64,000 nucleotides of DNA from CAVTRI01 sp963737075 (GTDB lineage: Bacteria; Actinomycetota; Acidimicrobiia; Acidimicrobiales; Palsa-688), in the NCBI GenBank assembly GCA_963737075.1, contig CAVTRI010000002.1, positions 2,480,001 to 2,544,000 of the forward strand. Reading direction: 5' to 3'. The notes under the pieces were generated by a model. That model saw nothing but the letters and a program-made list of their open reading frames with translations. It did not search any database and had not been told where the DNA came from. Below, piece by piece: positions 26,366-35,434 of this stretch. The position numbers and the translations under genes are program-made. Positions within the stretch are counted from its first letter, which is position 1. The number at the start of each line of letters is the position of its first letter.

Positions 26366-26763
26366 CGAAGGCTACCAACACAGGCGTCCGGACGACGCAG
26401 GGGGTCGATGCAACCGAGCGGAAAGAAATCGCTCGATCAGGTGATGCGGGCGGCCCGGTGGAGCCGGCGGATCGAGGGTTCGCGAGCGCTGGCGCATGGC
26501 CGCATCGACCGCCGAACCGGGGATGCAGAACTCGCCGAGGAGGAAGCCGTCGCTCAGGCGCACGATCACGCCTTTGAACGCGTCCGGGGGCTGGACCGCG
26601 GATCGCAGGAACGGCGATCGGCCTGTCGCGAACCGGCACGCGGACGCCCAGCCATTCTCCACCTTGTACCGCACATGGTCTGGATGAGTGTGCGAATGAT
26701 GGCTGAACAGGGGGTCGGATCCTTTCATGGCGCGCCGGTTTCTACGGGTTGGGTGCCCGTTAA
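26366..26763. other. Right island end without a recognisable gene
   Basis: About 400 bp between the thioesterase and attR. A minus-strand frame (start 26770) is open for 132 codons but has no recognised domain. This is where an integrase would often lie; none can be read here. Confidence 0.5.
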
Positions 26764-26786
26764 GGTTCAAGTCCCATCACCTCCAC
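26764..26786. repeat. Right attachment-type repeat (attR)
   Basis: Exact 23-bp copy of the tRNA-Ala 3' end at 1439-1461, same orientation. Upstream sequence cannot form a tRNA, so this is an isolated fragment, as expected at the far end of an element integrated in the tRNA gene. Confidence 0.85.
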
Positions 26787-26856
26787 CACTGCCCATCCTG
26801 ATGACGGGCGCCTTCCAGCCCGGCGACAACTCCGCCCCGACGGCGATGATGGGACG

Positions 26857-27216
26857 ATGCCACAGCCTGTCGATCTCGCTTCCGCCCTGTCGAGCTTCGA
26901 GGAGCCCTGGTCGCCCCGGACGGTCGCCGTCCTCAACGACTACGACATACGAGTGGTCAAGGCCGGGGGCACCTTCACCAGGCACAGCCACCCAGAGACC
27001 GACGAGATGTTCCTCGTCCTCGACGGTTCGTTGCGCATCCTCCTGGACGATGGGGACGTGACCGTCGGGCCCGGACAGCTGTACGTGGTCCCCCGTGGTG
27101 TGCCGCACCAGCCGGTCTCCCGCCAGGGCGCGAGTGTCCTCCTTGTGGAGCCGAGTGCCACCGTCAACACGGGTGACACTGCGAGCGCGTTGACCGTTGA
27201 GCGTCGGCTTCTTTGA
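26857..27216 (+). CDS. Cupin domain protein
   Basis: 119 aa, single cupin barrel. Motif 1 is seen in GGTFTRHSHPETDEMFLVLDGSLRI (His-x-His and Glu metal ligands) and motif 2 in GQLYVVPRGVPHQPVS (His). Such small cupins are isomerases, dioxygenases or binding proteins; the exact role is open. It is the first chromosomal gene after the island and would directly follow tRNA-Ala in the uninterrupted chromosome. Confidence 0.85.
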   Translation: MPQPVDLASALSSFEEPWSPRTVAVLNDYDIRVVKAGGTFTRHSHPETDEMFLVLDGSLRILLDDGDVTVGPGQLYVVPRGVPHQPVSRQGASVLLVEPSATVNTGDTASALTVERRLL

Positions 27217-27219
27217 ACC

Positions 27220-27432
27220 GACGGCGTGCCGAAGGAACGGCAGCGCCCGCCCCGTCCCGCGCCCCGCATCGACCGCGGTGGCTCCGACAGGCAGCCCCAG
27301 CGCCTCAACGGCACCGGCGAACGCTGGACCGTCGTCTGGGAACCAGGCGTCCCACCTCGCGGCGCGAGCGGCGAAGAACGCGCGTGTGGCCGCCCGCGTT
27401 CCGGGCGACGGTTGCCGTTCCTTGCCTGGCAC
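27220..27432 (-). pseudogene. N-terminal fragment of an SAM-dependent methyltransferase
   Basis: On the minus strand: ATRAFFAARAARWDAWFPDDGPAFAGAVEALGLPVGATAVDAGRGTGRALPFL, a class I methyltransferase beginning with the AdoMet motif (VDAGxGTGRALP). Similarity ends after about 70 residues, where the cupin gene on the other strand begins. The rest of the gene is missing, probably lost by deletion. Confidence 0.6.
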
Positions 27433-27508
27433 CTCGCCCGCAGCGGCAGCTTGCCAAACACTGCGGTCGAACCCCGCTTGACGATGTCACACCCTCCGGC
27501 TAGTATAC

Positions 27509-27520
27509 GAACATACGTAC
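27509..27520. promoter_or_regulatory. Possible LexA (SOS) box before the HNH gene
   Basis: GAAC-ATAC-GTAC, one base away from the actinobacterial LexA consensus GAAC-N4-GTTC, about 85 bp before the start of the DUF222 gene. Related 13E12-type genes in mycobacteria are known to be LexA-controlled. Confidence 0.4.
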
Positions 27521-27602
27521 CCATCTATTGGATGGGAGGCTTTGCCGGCGGCCTGACGCCGACCTCAGATCATGTTCGGTCTTGTGGGAGGTGTCGGCGA
27601 GG

Positions 27603-28937
27603 ATGTGCGGGCGGTTGCCAGAGTTGCGCCAAGCGATGGTCGCCTATGGCCGCGCCTTCGACGCCGCTGTCTTATCGCTGCCCGAGGCCGAGCAGGCGGT
27701 CCGTGAGGCAGCGGCTATCGAGCAGGTAGCAGCGACGGTGAAAGCGTTGGCGGCCGCGCTGGCAGCTGGCCATGCGACCGCTGGCGTGGCGCCGTCGCGG
27801 AGGGACGCCCAGCAGCTGGCCAGCGCAACTGGCACCAGCATCGGTGCGGCGCGACAGGCCCTGGAGCTCGGACGGCGCCTGGCTCGCCAGCCAGATCTGG
27901 CGGCGCGGGCCCGCGCCGGGGAGCTGTCGGCCGAGCAGGCGGGGTTGATCGCGGAGGCTGGGGAGGCCAACCCCGGGGCGGTTGAGCGGCTGGTCGACCA
28001 GGCAAGTGCGGGTGCATCCGTGGGCGAGTTACGTCAGGAGGTGGCAAAGATCAAGGCGGCTGCCTGCCCCGACCCCGAGGCCCACCGCCAGGAGATACAT
28101 CGCCGTCGCGGTTTGCGGACATGGACGGACAGCGACGGAGTGTGGCACATCCGAGGCTGTGGTCTTCCCGACCACGGCGCCCAGCTGGATTCGGTGCTGC
28201 GCCCGTTGGCCGACGAACGCTTTCACGTCGCCCGCCGTTCCGGCCAGCACGAGCCCCCCGATGCTTACTTGTTTGACGCTCTCATCGACTTCGCCAAGCA
28301 GGCCGGGCGTTGTGAGCGGTTCGACCGTGCCGGCGACGTGGCACCGCCGGCGGCGCCCGGCAAACGCCGCCGGCGACGCACCGGCGCTCCCGTAAAGCTG
28401 TTGCTGCGGGTGGACCTCGACACCTTCTTGCGGGGCGCCCCCACCGACGGCGAAACGTGTGAGCTGGTCGGCTACGGCCCCATCGCGATGTCCGCTGTGC
28501 GAGAGCTCCTGGCGTCGGGCGACCCGTTTGTCGCCGCGGTGCTGACCAAAGCGAAACCGGTCGTCGGTGTCGCCCATCTGGGCCGCCAGCCGACCGCCCA
28601 CCAGCAGTCAGCGCTGCAGTGGCTATATCCGAGTTGTGCGGCGTTGGGGTGCCCCGATCAGATCCATCTGCAAACCGATCATCGCGTCGACTGGTCGAAG
28701 ACCCACTTCACCGTGTTCGATCTATTAGACAGACTGTGCGCTAGAGATCATTGGCTCAAAACGTATGAAGGATGGGCCCTGGTCCCCGGCGTCGGCAAAC
28801 GGCCATTCGTACCCCCGAGCGACCCCCGCCACCCCAACAATCAGCGGAGCGAGCAGTCACCACCCGACGGGCGACCACCACCCCAGCCCATGCACAACCC
28901 TCCCGCGCGGCCGCCAACCCCAACCGCGGTGGCCTAG
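27603..28937 (+). CDS. DUF222 / HNH endonuclease domain protein (13E12 type)
   Basis: 444 aa. The first part is the helical DUF222 domain (AAAIEQVAATVKALAAALAAGHATAGVAPSRRDAQQLASATGTSIGAARQALELGRRLARQPDLAARARAGELSAEQAGLIAEA). The C-terminal part carries an HNH-like nuclease motif (CAALGCPDQIHLQTDHRVDWSKTHFTVFDLLDRLCARDH), followed by a proline-rich tail. Such genes are abundant in actinobacteria and sometimes carried by mobile elements; the biological role is unsettled. ATG 27603 follows a purine-rich stretch. Confidence 0.88.
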   Translation: MCGRLPELRQAMVAYGRAFDAAVLSLPEAEQAVREAAAIEQVAATVKALAAALAAGHATAGVAPSRRDAQQLASATGTSIGAARQALELGRRLARQPDLAARARAGELSAEQAGLIAEAGEANPGAVERLVDQASAGASVGELRQEVAKIKAAACPDPEAHRQEIHRRRGLRTWTDSDGVWHIRGCGLPDHGAQLDSVLRPLADERFHVARRSGQHEPPDAYLFDALIDFAKQAGRCERFDRAGDVAPPAAPGKRRRRRTGAPVKLLLRVDLDTFLRGAPTDGETCELVGYGPIAMSAVRELLASGDPFVAAVLTKAKPVVGVAHLGRQPTAHQQSALQWLYPSCAALGCPDQIHLQTDHRVDWSKTHFTVFDLLDRLCARDHWLKTYEGWALVPGVGKRPFVPPSDPRHPNNQRSEQSPPDGRPPPQPMHNPPARPPTPTAVA

Positions 28938-29055
28938 CTGGGCCAACGCGCACAAGACACGCAGCACGTAGCGCCGGCCGCGAGCCGGCGGCGCCTGAAC
29001 CTTGAAAACTGCATCGAGAGGCGCAGAACACGACGCCGAGTCGTCTGTCTCGATC

Positions 29056-29084
29056 GAACACGCGTTCCGTACACGCGGTAAGGT
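29056..29084 (+). promoter_or_regulatory. LexA (SOS) box and -10 element of the helicase gene
   Basis: The box GAAC-ACGC-GTTC (29056-29067) matches the LexA consensus perfectly. A -10-like hexamer TAAGGT (29079-29084) follows, so transcription would start close to the GTG at 29093 and the mRNA would be leaderless. LexA bound at the box would cover the -35 region. Confidence 0.65.
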
Positions 29085-29092
29085 GGCTCCTC

Positions 29093-31159
29093 GTGGCGCA
29101 CACGTGTTCGCCTCCACCGTGGGCGGCTGGCCTCAACGAAGCCCAGCGGCAGGCGGTCTGTCACGACGGCGGACCGTTGCTCGTTGTGGCTGGGGCGGGC
29201 ACAGGCAAGACGCGCATGCTCGTCAGCCGATTGGCCCGCCTCCTGGACGGTGGAGTCGTCCCCGAACGTGTGCTGCTGGTCACCTTCAGCCGACGGGCCG
29301 CCGCCGAGCTGCTCCGGCGGGCGGGCGCGATGACGGACCCGGAGGCGGCGCGTCGGGTCCACGCGGGGACGTTTCATGCTGTCGCCCACCAGCTTCTGCG
29401 GCGCTGGGGCGCGGCGGTCGGGTTGGGAGACGCGTTCAGCGTGCTGGACCAAGGCGACGCGCACGAGTTGATGCGCCTGGCGCGGGCCGAGATCCTCGCG
29501 GCGTGCGGCGCGGGCACCCGACCACGCTTCCCGCGTTCCGAAACCGTGCTGGCCGTGTACGGGCGTGTGGTGAGTGCCCAGGAGCCGCTGGAGGCGGTCG
29601 TGACCCGCGAGTTCCCCTTTGTCGCAGACCACGTCGGTGCGCTGCGGGCCATCTTTTCCGCGTATACGAAGCGAAAACGGGCGCAGCGCCTGTTGGACTT
29701 CGAGGATCTTCTTCTGTATTGGCGGGCCGCCGTGACCGATTCCGCAGTGGGCCCGGTCCATGCCGGTGCGTACGACCACGTGCTGGTCGACGAGTATCAG
29801 GACACGAGCGTCGTGCAGGCCGACATCCTGCGGGGGCTTCGAGCCGAGGACCGTCGCATCACGGTCGTCGGCGACGACGCCCAGGCCATATACGGATTCC
29901 GGGCGGCAACCGTGCGCAACATCCTCGAGTTCACCGACCACTTTCCTGACGCCACGGTCGTCACGCTGGAGCAGAACTACCGCTCCACGGGGCCCATCCT
30001 GTCGTTGGCTAACGCCATCATGGCGCGAGCAGGTGCCGGATTCCACAAGCGGCTGTGGACCGCCGAATCGGGCGGGGGGCGGCCCATGCTGGCGACCTGC
30101 CCCGATCCACGTGCCGAGGCCGACGCCGTCTGCCAGACCATCCTCGAGCACTACGAGGCGGGAATCGCCTTGCGGGAGCAGGCGGTCCTCTTTCGCAGCG
30201 CGCATCACAGCGATCTGCTGGAAGTGGCCCTGCGGCAGCGACGCATCCCCTTCGTCAAGTTCGGCGGCTTGCGGTTCCTCGAGTCGGCCCACGTACGCGA
30301 CCTGCTCGCCGCGTTGCGGGTCATGGACAACGGTCGCGACGAGCTGGCGTGGAGCCGGGTGCTGCAGATGGCGGAGGGGGTCGGGCCGGCGACCGCGGCC
30401 CGCATCATGCAGGCGCTGGGCGTGCACGGCGAGGCCGGCGGGGGCGAACCGCTGGATGTGTTCTGCTGTGATCCCGCCGGTACCGGCGCCCCAACGCGTG
30501 CAACATCGGATCTGGCCGCTCTGGCCGACGCGCTCGACGTCTGTCGGCGGGACGGGCTCCCAGCGGGTGCCCAGGTGCAGCGGCTGCGGCAGGCGTTCGA
30601 GCCGATGGTACGCCGCCGGTACAGCCGACCGGAGCCGAGGTTGGCGGATCTCGATGCGCTCGCCCGGCTGGCCGCCGGTAGCCCGTCCCGCCAGCGGCTG
30701 GTCGCCGACCTCACGCTCGATCCGCCGTTGTCGACCGGTGACCTCGCTGGGCGGCCCTCGCTGGACGACGACTGGCTCACGCTGTCGACCGTCCACTCGG
30801 CCAAGGGTGGTGAGTGGATCGTCGTGCACGTCATCCACGCCACCGAAGGGGCGTTCCCGGCCGACCTCGCCACCCGCGACGCTGACGGCGTCGACGAGGA
30901 GCGCCGCCTGTTTTACGTGGCGCTCACCAGGGCTCGCCGACACCTGCACCTGTACGCCCCGCTCCGCTACTACCACGGCGACCCGACCGGCTGGGGCGAC
31001 CGCCACAGCTGGGCGCAGCGGACCCGCTTTCTGCCCGGTGACCTCGACCGGCTCCTCGAGCACCGGGCGGTTCGCTCTCCCGGAGCCGACGCCACTGCGG
31101 GCGTCCCTTCCATACCGCTCTCGGACACGGTGGACCGCGCCCTCGGGGAGCTCTGGTGA
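29093..31159 (+). CDS. UvrD/PcrA-like ATP-dependent DNA helicase (superfamily 1)
   Basis: 688 aa. The motifs of SF1A helicases are in order: Q-motif region LNEAQRQAV, Walker A GAGTGKT (34-40), Ia TFSRRAAAEL, II DEYQDT (233-238), III GDDAQAIYGFRAA, IV LEQNYRST, V TVHSAKGGEW and VI VALTRARRHLHLY. It unwinds DNA 3'-5' during repair or replication restart. At 688 aa it is shorter than UvrD and has no extra nuclease domain. The start GTG 29093 has no ribosome-binding site, consistent with a leaderless mRNA. The perfect LexA box makes it a likely SOS gene, paired with the upstream HNH gene. Confidence 0.92.
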   Translation: MAHTCSPPPWAAGLNEAQRQAVCHDGGPLLVVAGAGTGKTRMLVSRLARLLDGGVVPERVLLVTFSRRAAAELLRRAGAMTDPEAARRVHAGTFHAVAHQLLRRWGAAVGLGDAFSVLDQGDAHELMRLARAEILAACGAGTRPRFPRSETVLAVYGRVVSAQEPLEAVVTREFPFVADHVGALRAIFSAYTKRKRAQRLLDFEDLLLYWRAAVTDSAVGPVHAGAYDHVLVDEYQDTSVVQADILRGLRAEDRRITVVGDDAQAIYGFRAATVRNILEFTDHFPDATVVTLEQNYRSTGPILSLANAIMARAGAGFHKRLWTAESGGGRPMLATCPDPRAEADAVCQTILEHYEAGIALREQAVLFRSAHHSDLLEVALRQRRIPFVKFGGLRFLESAHVRDLLAALRVMDNGRDELAWSRVLQMAEGVGPATAARIMQALGVHGEAGGGEPLDVFCCDPAGTGAPTRATSDLAALADALDVCRRDGLPAGAQVQRLRQAFEPMVRRRYSRPEPRLADLDALARLAAGSPSRQRLVADLTLDPPLSTGDLAGRPSLDDDWLTLSTVHSAKGGEWIVVHVIHATEGAFPADLATRDADGVDEERRLFYVALTRARRHLHLYAPLRYYHGDPTGWGDRHSWAQRTRFLPGDLDRLLEHRAVRSPGADATAGVPSIPLSDTVDRALGELW

Positions 31160-31166
31160 GCGCGGG

Positions 31167-33395
31167 TCAGGCAGCTCTCGCGATGGTGCCGGCGCTGAGA
31201 GCGCCGGGCGCCGCCGGTGGGCGGGCGCGAAACCTCCGCAAGCGCAACGCATTGGCGACCACGCTGACCGAGCTGAGCGCCATGGCCGCCGCCGCCAGCA
31301 TGGGGGGCAGGACCCCGAAGGCCGCGAGCGGGATGAGCACCATGTTGTAGCCGAAGGCCCAGCCGAGGTTCTGCCAGATGACCCGCCGGGTGGCACGCGA
31401 CAGGGCGATGGCATCAGCGACGGCGCCGACGTCGCCCCGGACCAGCGTGATATCTGCCGCCGCCATCGCCGTCGCGGTGCCGCCGCCCACGGCGATGCCG
31501 ATGTCTGCCGCCGCCAGGGCAGGGGCGTCGTTGATGCCGTCGCCAACCATCGCCACCGGGCCGCGTTCGGTCCGGAGCCGATTAACAAGCGCAGCCTTGT
31601 CGTCGGGACGCAGCCCGGCGTGGACCTCGTCGACGCCGACCTGTGCGCCGACCGCCTCCGCCACCTCCGCTCGGTCACCGGTCGCCAGAACGACCGATAG
31701 GCCCTGTGCCCGCAACGACGCCACGCCTGCGGCTGCCTCCACGCGAAGCGGGTCGGCGATGCCCACCACCAGCAGGAGCTCGTCGTCGACAGAGACCACG
31801 ACCGGGGTTCGGCCCTGTCGGCTGAGGGAGTCGCAGTACCGCAGCGCCGATGCTGTCCTGTCGGGGCTGTCGGGGCCTTGGGCCACCCAATCGAGCGATC
31901 CGACCCGCACCCGTCGGCCGTCCACACGTGCCGTGACGCCGGCGCCGGGAACCGCCGCAACCTCATTCACCGCAAAACGCGGAACCGCTCCAGGCTGGGC
32001 GGCGGCGACCACGGCCCGACCCAGTGGATGCTCGGATGCCGCTTCCGCCGCTGCGGCCAGGCGCAGGGCCACGGTGCCGTCTGTGTCATCCAGAGGGACG
32101 ACATCGACCACTTCGGGGCGGCCGGCGGTCAGCGTCCCGGTCTTGTCCACCACCACCGCGTCAAGGCGCCGTACCCGTTCCAGGACCCGAGCACCCGAGA
32201 TCAACAACCCGAGCTCGGCGCCCCTCCCGGTCCCTACCATCACCGCCACGGGCGTGGCCAGGCCCAGCGCACACGGGCACGCCACCACGAGCACCGCCAC
32301 GGTGGCGATCATGGCCGAGACGAACGTGTGGCCGGTTGCCAACCAGCCAGCGGCCGTGGCGGCCCCGGCAACCAGGACGGCGGGGACAAAGACGGACGAC
32401 ACCCGGTCGGCGAGGCGCTGCGCGTTGGACTTGCCGAGCTGGGCTTGCTCGACGAACGCGGTGATGCGGGCGATGGTCGTCTCGGCGCCAGCCCGGGTGA
32501 CCTGGACCGTGAGGGGCGCCAGTCCATTTACCGTCCCGCCGGTCACTTCTTCTCCGGGCTTTTTGGAGACCGGCATGCTCTCGCCGGTCAGCATGGATTC
32601 GTCGACCGCGGCAGAGCCGGCGAGCACGATGCCGTCCGCGGGCACGGTCTCACCGGGGAAGACGGCGACGAGGTCGCGCGGGTGCAAGGCGTCGGCAGCC
32701 ACGTCGCGGGGTGTGCCCCCCGGCATCACCAGGTGTGCGCGCCGAGGGCGGAGGGAGGCGAGGACTTCTATGGCGTTACCCGCTCGGTCCCGGCTGAGCG
32801 TCTCCAGGTACTTCCCGACCGAGATGAGGGTGATGATCACCGAGGCCACGTCGTAGAACGTGGCTTTCCCGGGGAGGGCGAACGTGGCGACGACCGAGTA
32901 TCCCCACGCAACCGCGGAGCCGAGCGACACGAGGGTGTCCATGTTGACCGAACGGTGTCTCGCCGCATCGAGGGCGGCGGTGTGAAAGCGGCTGCCCACC
33001 CATGCGAACACGGGCAGCGAGAGCACCAGTTGCACGTACGACGACCACCGGTCATGGGGGAAGGCGTAGGCCAGCATCAGCACGCCGGCGCTCAGCGCGG
33101 CGCCGACGACCATGCGAACTCGGAGCCGGCGCAGGTCTGCTCGCCGGCGGGCAGCCGCGTTTGCGAAGAAGTCCCCGGCTGGCGCCGGCAGCGCCGCGTG
33201 GTAGCCGGCGGCGGCCACGGCACCTGTCAGGGCGGCGAGGTCTACGGCGCATGCGAGGTCGACCTCGGCGGATTCCGTGGCCAGGTTTACCCGGGCCGAG
33301 GCGACCCCGCCCACGTCCAACAGCGCATGTTCGACGTGGCGCACGCAGGACGCGCAGGTCATGCCGGCCACCTCTAGCCTGACGGTGTCAGTCAC
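31167..33395 (-). CDS. copA: Copper-translocating P-type ATPase
   Basis: 742 aa. An N-terminal heavy-metal domain has GMTCASC (Cys14, Cys17). The transmembrane CPC motif in VVACPCALGLATP (Cys373, Cys375) defines the copper subgroup. The phosphorylation site is DKTGTL (Asp417); TGES (actuator), SEHPLG and GDGINDAPAL (hinge) are present. It exports Cu(I) across the cytoplasmic membrane using ATP. The start GTG 33395 lies 7 bp after the csoR stop, so the two form an operon controlled by CsoR. The gene ends 7 bp from the end of the convergent helicase gene. Confidence 0.93.
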   Translation of the reverse strand: MTDTVRLEVAGMTCASCVRHVEHALLDVGGVASARVNLATESAEVDLACAVDLAALTGAVAAAGYHAALPAPAGDFFANAAARRRADLRRLRVRMVVGAALSAGVLMLAYAFPHDRWSSYVQLVLSLPVFAWVGSRFHTAALDAARHRSVNMDTLVSLGSAVAWGYSVVATFALPGKATFYDVASVIITLISVGKYLETLSRDRAGNAIEVLASLRPRRAHLVMPGGTPRDVAADALHPRDLVAVFPGETVPADGIVLAGSAAVDESMLTGESMPVSKKPGEEVTGGTVNGLAPLTVQVTRAGAETTIARITAFVEQAQLGKSNAQRLADRVSSVFVPAVLVAGAATAAGWLATGHTFVSAMIATVAVLVVACPCALGLATPVAVMVGTGRGAELGLLISGARVLERVRRLDAVVVDKTGTLTAGRPEVVDVVPLDDTDGTVALRLAAAAEAASEHPLGRAVVAAAQPGAVPRFAVNEVAAVPGAGVTARVDGRRVRVGSLDWVAQGPDSPDRTASALRYCDSLSRQGRTPVVVSVDDELLLVVGIADPLRVEAAAGVASLRAQGLSVVLATGDRAEVAEAVGAQVGVDEVHAGLRPDDKAALVNRLRTERGPVAMVGDGINDAPALAAADIGIAVGGGTATAMAAADITLVRGDVGAVADAIALSRATRRVIWQNLGWAFGYNMVLIPLAAFGVLPPMLAAAAMALSSVSVVANALRLRRFRARPPAAPGALSAGTIARAA

Positions 33396-33402
33396 AGGGA
33401 CC

Positions 33403-33708
33403 TCAGGTGTGGAGGAGGCGAGCGATGGCATCCGACGCTTCTTTGACCTTGTCGTCGGCTTCCTGGCCGCCGGCCGCCGCTGCTTGGGCGACGCAGTGGC
33501 CCAGGTGCTGCTCCAGCAGACCCATGGCCACGGCATGCAGCGCCTTCGTCGCTGCCGACACCTGGGTCAGGATGTCGATGCAGTACCGGTCCTCTTCGAC
33601 CATGCGCTGCAACCCGCGGATCTGGCCTTCGATCCGCCGCAACCGCTTCAGGTACGACTCGCGGTCGGCGGAGTACCCGTACGCGCCGGAGTCCTCGCGA
33701 TGTTCCAT
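33403..33708 (-). CDS. csoR: CsoR family copper-sensing repressor
   Basis: 101 aa. The four-helix CsoR fold begins YLKRLRRIEGQIRGLQRMVEEDRYCIDILTQVSAATKAL. The copper ligands are the Cys in RYCIDIL and the His and Cys in LEQHLGHC (C ... HxxxC spacing as in the Mycobacterium protein). Without copper it binds DNA and represses the operon; Cu(I) releases it. An in-frame ATG at 33741 would place the operator inside the gene, so ATG 33708 (MEHRED) is chosen. First gene of csoR-copA. Confidence 0.93.
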   Translation of the reverse strand: MEHREDSGAYGYSADRESYLKRLRRIEGQIRGLQRMVEEDRYCIDILTQVSAATKALHAVAMGLLEQHLGHCVAQAAAAGGQEADDKVKEASDAIARLLHT

Positions 33709-33715
33709 GCACACC

Positions 33716-33738
33716 AATATACCCATGGGGGGTATATT
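33716..33738. promoter_or_regulatory. CsoR operator
   Basis: AATATACCC-ATGGG-GGGTATATT: perfect 9-bp arms and a 5-bp spacer, the classic CsoR site (TACCC...GGGTA). It lies 8 bp before csoR and contains its likely -10 (TATATT type). The start of the LigD-like gene is 42 bp away on the other side, so copper could also affect it. Confidence 0.85.
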
Positions 33739-33779
33739 CATCGCCCGGGAATCTTGGCGCGAGCCGGTACTGTGCGAAG

Positions 33780-35430
33780 ATGCCCGAGCGCTCGCCGGCC
33801 CGAGCGGCGGAACGGCTTGCCCCGTACCAAAAAAAGCGTGACTTCGCCCGCACGCCCGAGCCCTCCGGCGCCCGCGGCGCCAAGCCGGCGGCGGGGCACC
33901 AAACCCCGAGCGGACCGGCGGCCCTTCGGTTTGTCGTGCAGCGGCACAGGGCTCGGCGGCTGCACTACGACCTCCGCTTCGAGATCGAAGGGGTGCTTGC
34001 CAGCTGGGCGGTCCCCAAGGGACCGACGCTCGATCCGAGGGCTCGCCGAGCAGCGTTCCACGTCGAGGACCACCCCATCGAGTACATCGACTTCGAAGGC
34101 GTGATCCCGGCCGGCGAGTACGGCGGCGGCGACGTCATCGTGTGGGACGCCGGAACCTGGGAGCCGTACAAGGCGGGCGACCCTCCCGATCCCGCTCGGG
34201 CCGTTGCGGACGGTGAACTGCACGCCGAAATGCACGGACAGAAACTCCGGGGGCGGTTCGTTCTCGTCCGCACGACGACGGACCGGTCCGGAAGGGAGCA
34301 GTGGCTGCTGCTGCACAAGCACGACGAGTTCGCCGCCGACGGCTGGGACGCCGAAGACCACCCGCGTTCGGTGCTGAGCGGCCGCACCAATGACGAGGTG
34401 AAAGCCGACCCGGATCTGATGTGGCGTTCGGACCTGCCGGCGGCCGAGGCTGCCATCGCCCTCAAAGCCCCGGCTATCGCGCCGCCGAGCGCCGAGGAAC
34501 TGGCCGCGCTCGATGCACTCGGCGTCCGCGGGGACTGGGCCGTGTTCGGACGGGAGCTGCACGTCACGAACCTCAACAAGGTCCTGTTCCCGGCCCGCCC
34601 CGGCGAAGAGCCGGTGACCAAGCGGGACGTCGTGCGGTACGCGGCGCAGATCGCGCCGGTCGCCGTCCCTTATCTCGTTCACCGGCCGCTGAACATGCAC
34701 CGATTCCCGAACGGGGCACAGCAGAAGGGCTTCTGGCACAAGGAACTGCCGGACCACGCGCCGGCGTGGGTGCCGCGTTGGGAGAATCCCGAAGCCGAAA
34801 AAGGCGAGACGCACACGTACCTGGTCGTCGACGAGCCGGCGGCGCTGGTGTGGGCGGCCAATTTCGGCGCCCTGGAGTGGCACGCGTGGACTTCAACCGT
34901 CGATCACCCGCACCGGCCTACCTACGCGCTCATCGACCTCGACCCCGGCGACAACACGCGGTGGGAGGACCTGCTCGTGCTGGCGGGGCTGCACCGGACG
35001 GCGTTCGAGCATCTCGGGGTGGTGGCCCGCCCCAAGCTCAGCGGCCGGCGGGGCATCCAGATTCTGGGTGCCGGTCGAGGACGGGCCCGGCTTCGACGAA
35101 ACGCGGGCCTGGGTCGAGCAGCTGTCGCGGAGCATCGGCGCCGTCGTTCCCGATCTTGTCAGCTGGAAATGGCAGGTCAACGAGCGGCGGGGTCTTGCCC
35201 GGCTGGACTTCACCCAGAACGCCATCAACAAGACTCTGGTCGCGCCCTACAGCCCCCGTCCCGCTCCAGGCGCGCCGGTGTCAGCGCCGATCGACTGGGA
35301 CGAGCTGGACGACGCTGACCTGGCGCCCGACCGCTACACCGTGCACAATATCGGGGCCCGCATTGCCGAGCGGGGCGACCTCTTCCGCGACGTGCTTGAC
35401 CGTCCGCAGCGGCTCCCGGCGCTGAAATGA
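33780..35430 (+). CDS. LigD-like 3'-phosphoesterase and polymerase protein without ligase domain, one frameshift
   Basis: Residues about 40-200 form the LigD phosphoesterase domain (RFVVQRHRARRLHYDLRFEIEGVLASWAVPKGPTLDP ... HPIEYIDFEGVIPAGEYGGGDVIVWD). Residues about 255-545 form the LigD primase-polymerase domain (TNLNKVLFP; RPLNMHRFPNG; WHAWTSTVDHPHRPTYALIDLDPGD with the catalytic Asp pair; KLSGRRGIQIWVPV). Both act in bacterial nonhomologous end joining. The frame breaks at about 35064 (one extra base), and the rest runs to the stop at 35430. The ligase domain of classic LigD is absent, and no ku gene is in the window. ArfB follows by 4 bp. Confidence 0.85.
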
Positions 35431-35434
35431 TTCC

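Noticed and set aside
26372..26770. Minus-strand 132-codon frame as an integrase remnant
   Set aside because: Its position beside attR is right for an integrase, but no tyrosine-recombinase motif (R...HxxR...Y) is visible.
28934..31966. 1010-aa minus-strand frame
   Set aside because: Opposite the UvrD-like helicase; long only because high-GC antisense frames rarely contain stops.
31378..33377. Long plus-strand frames (492 and 499 aa)
   Set aside because: Opposite copA; shadows with Ala/Arg/Thr-rich sequence only.
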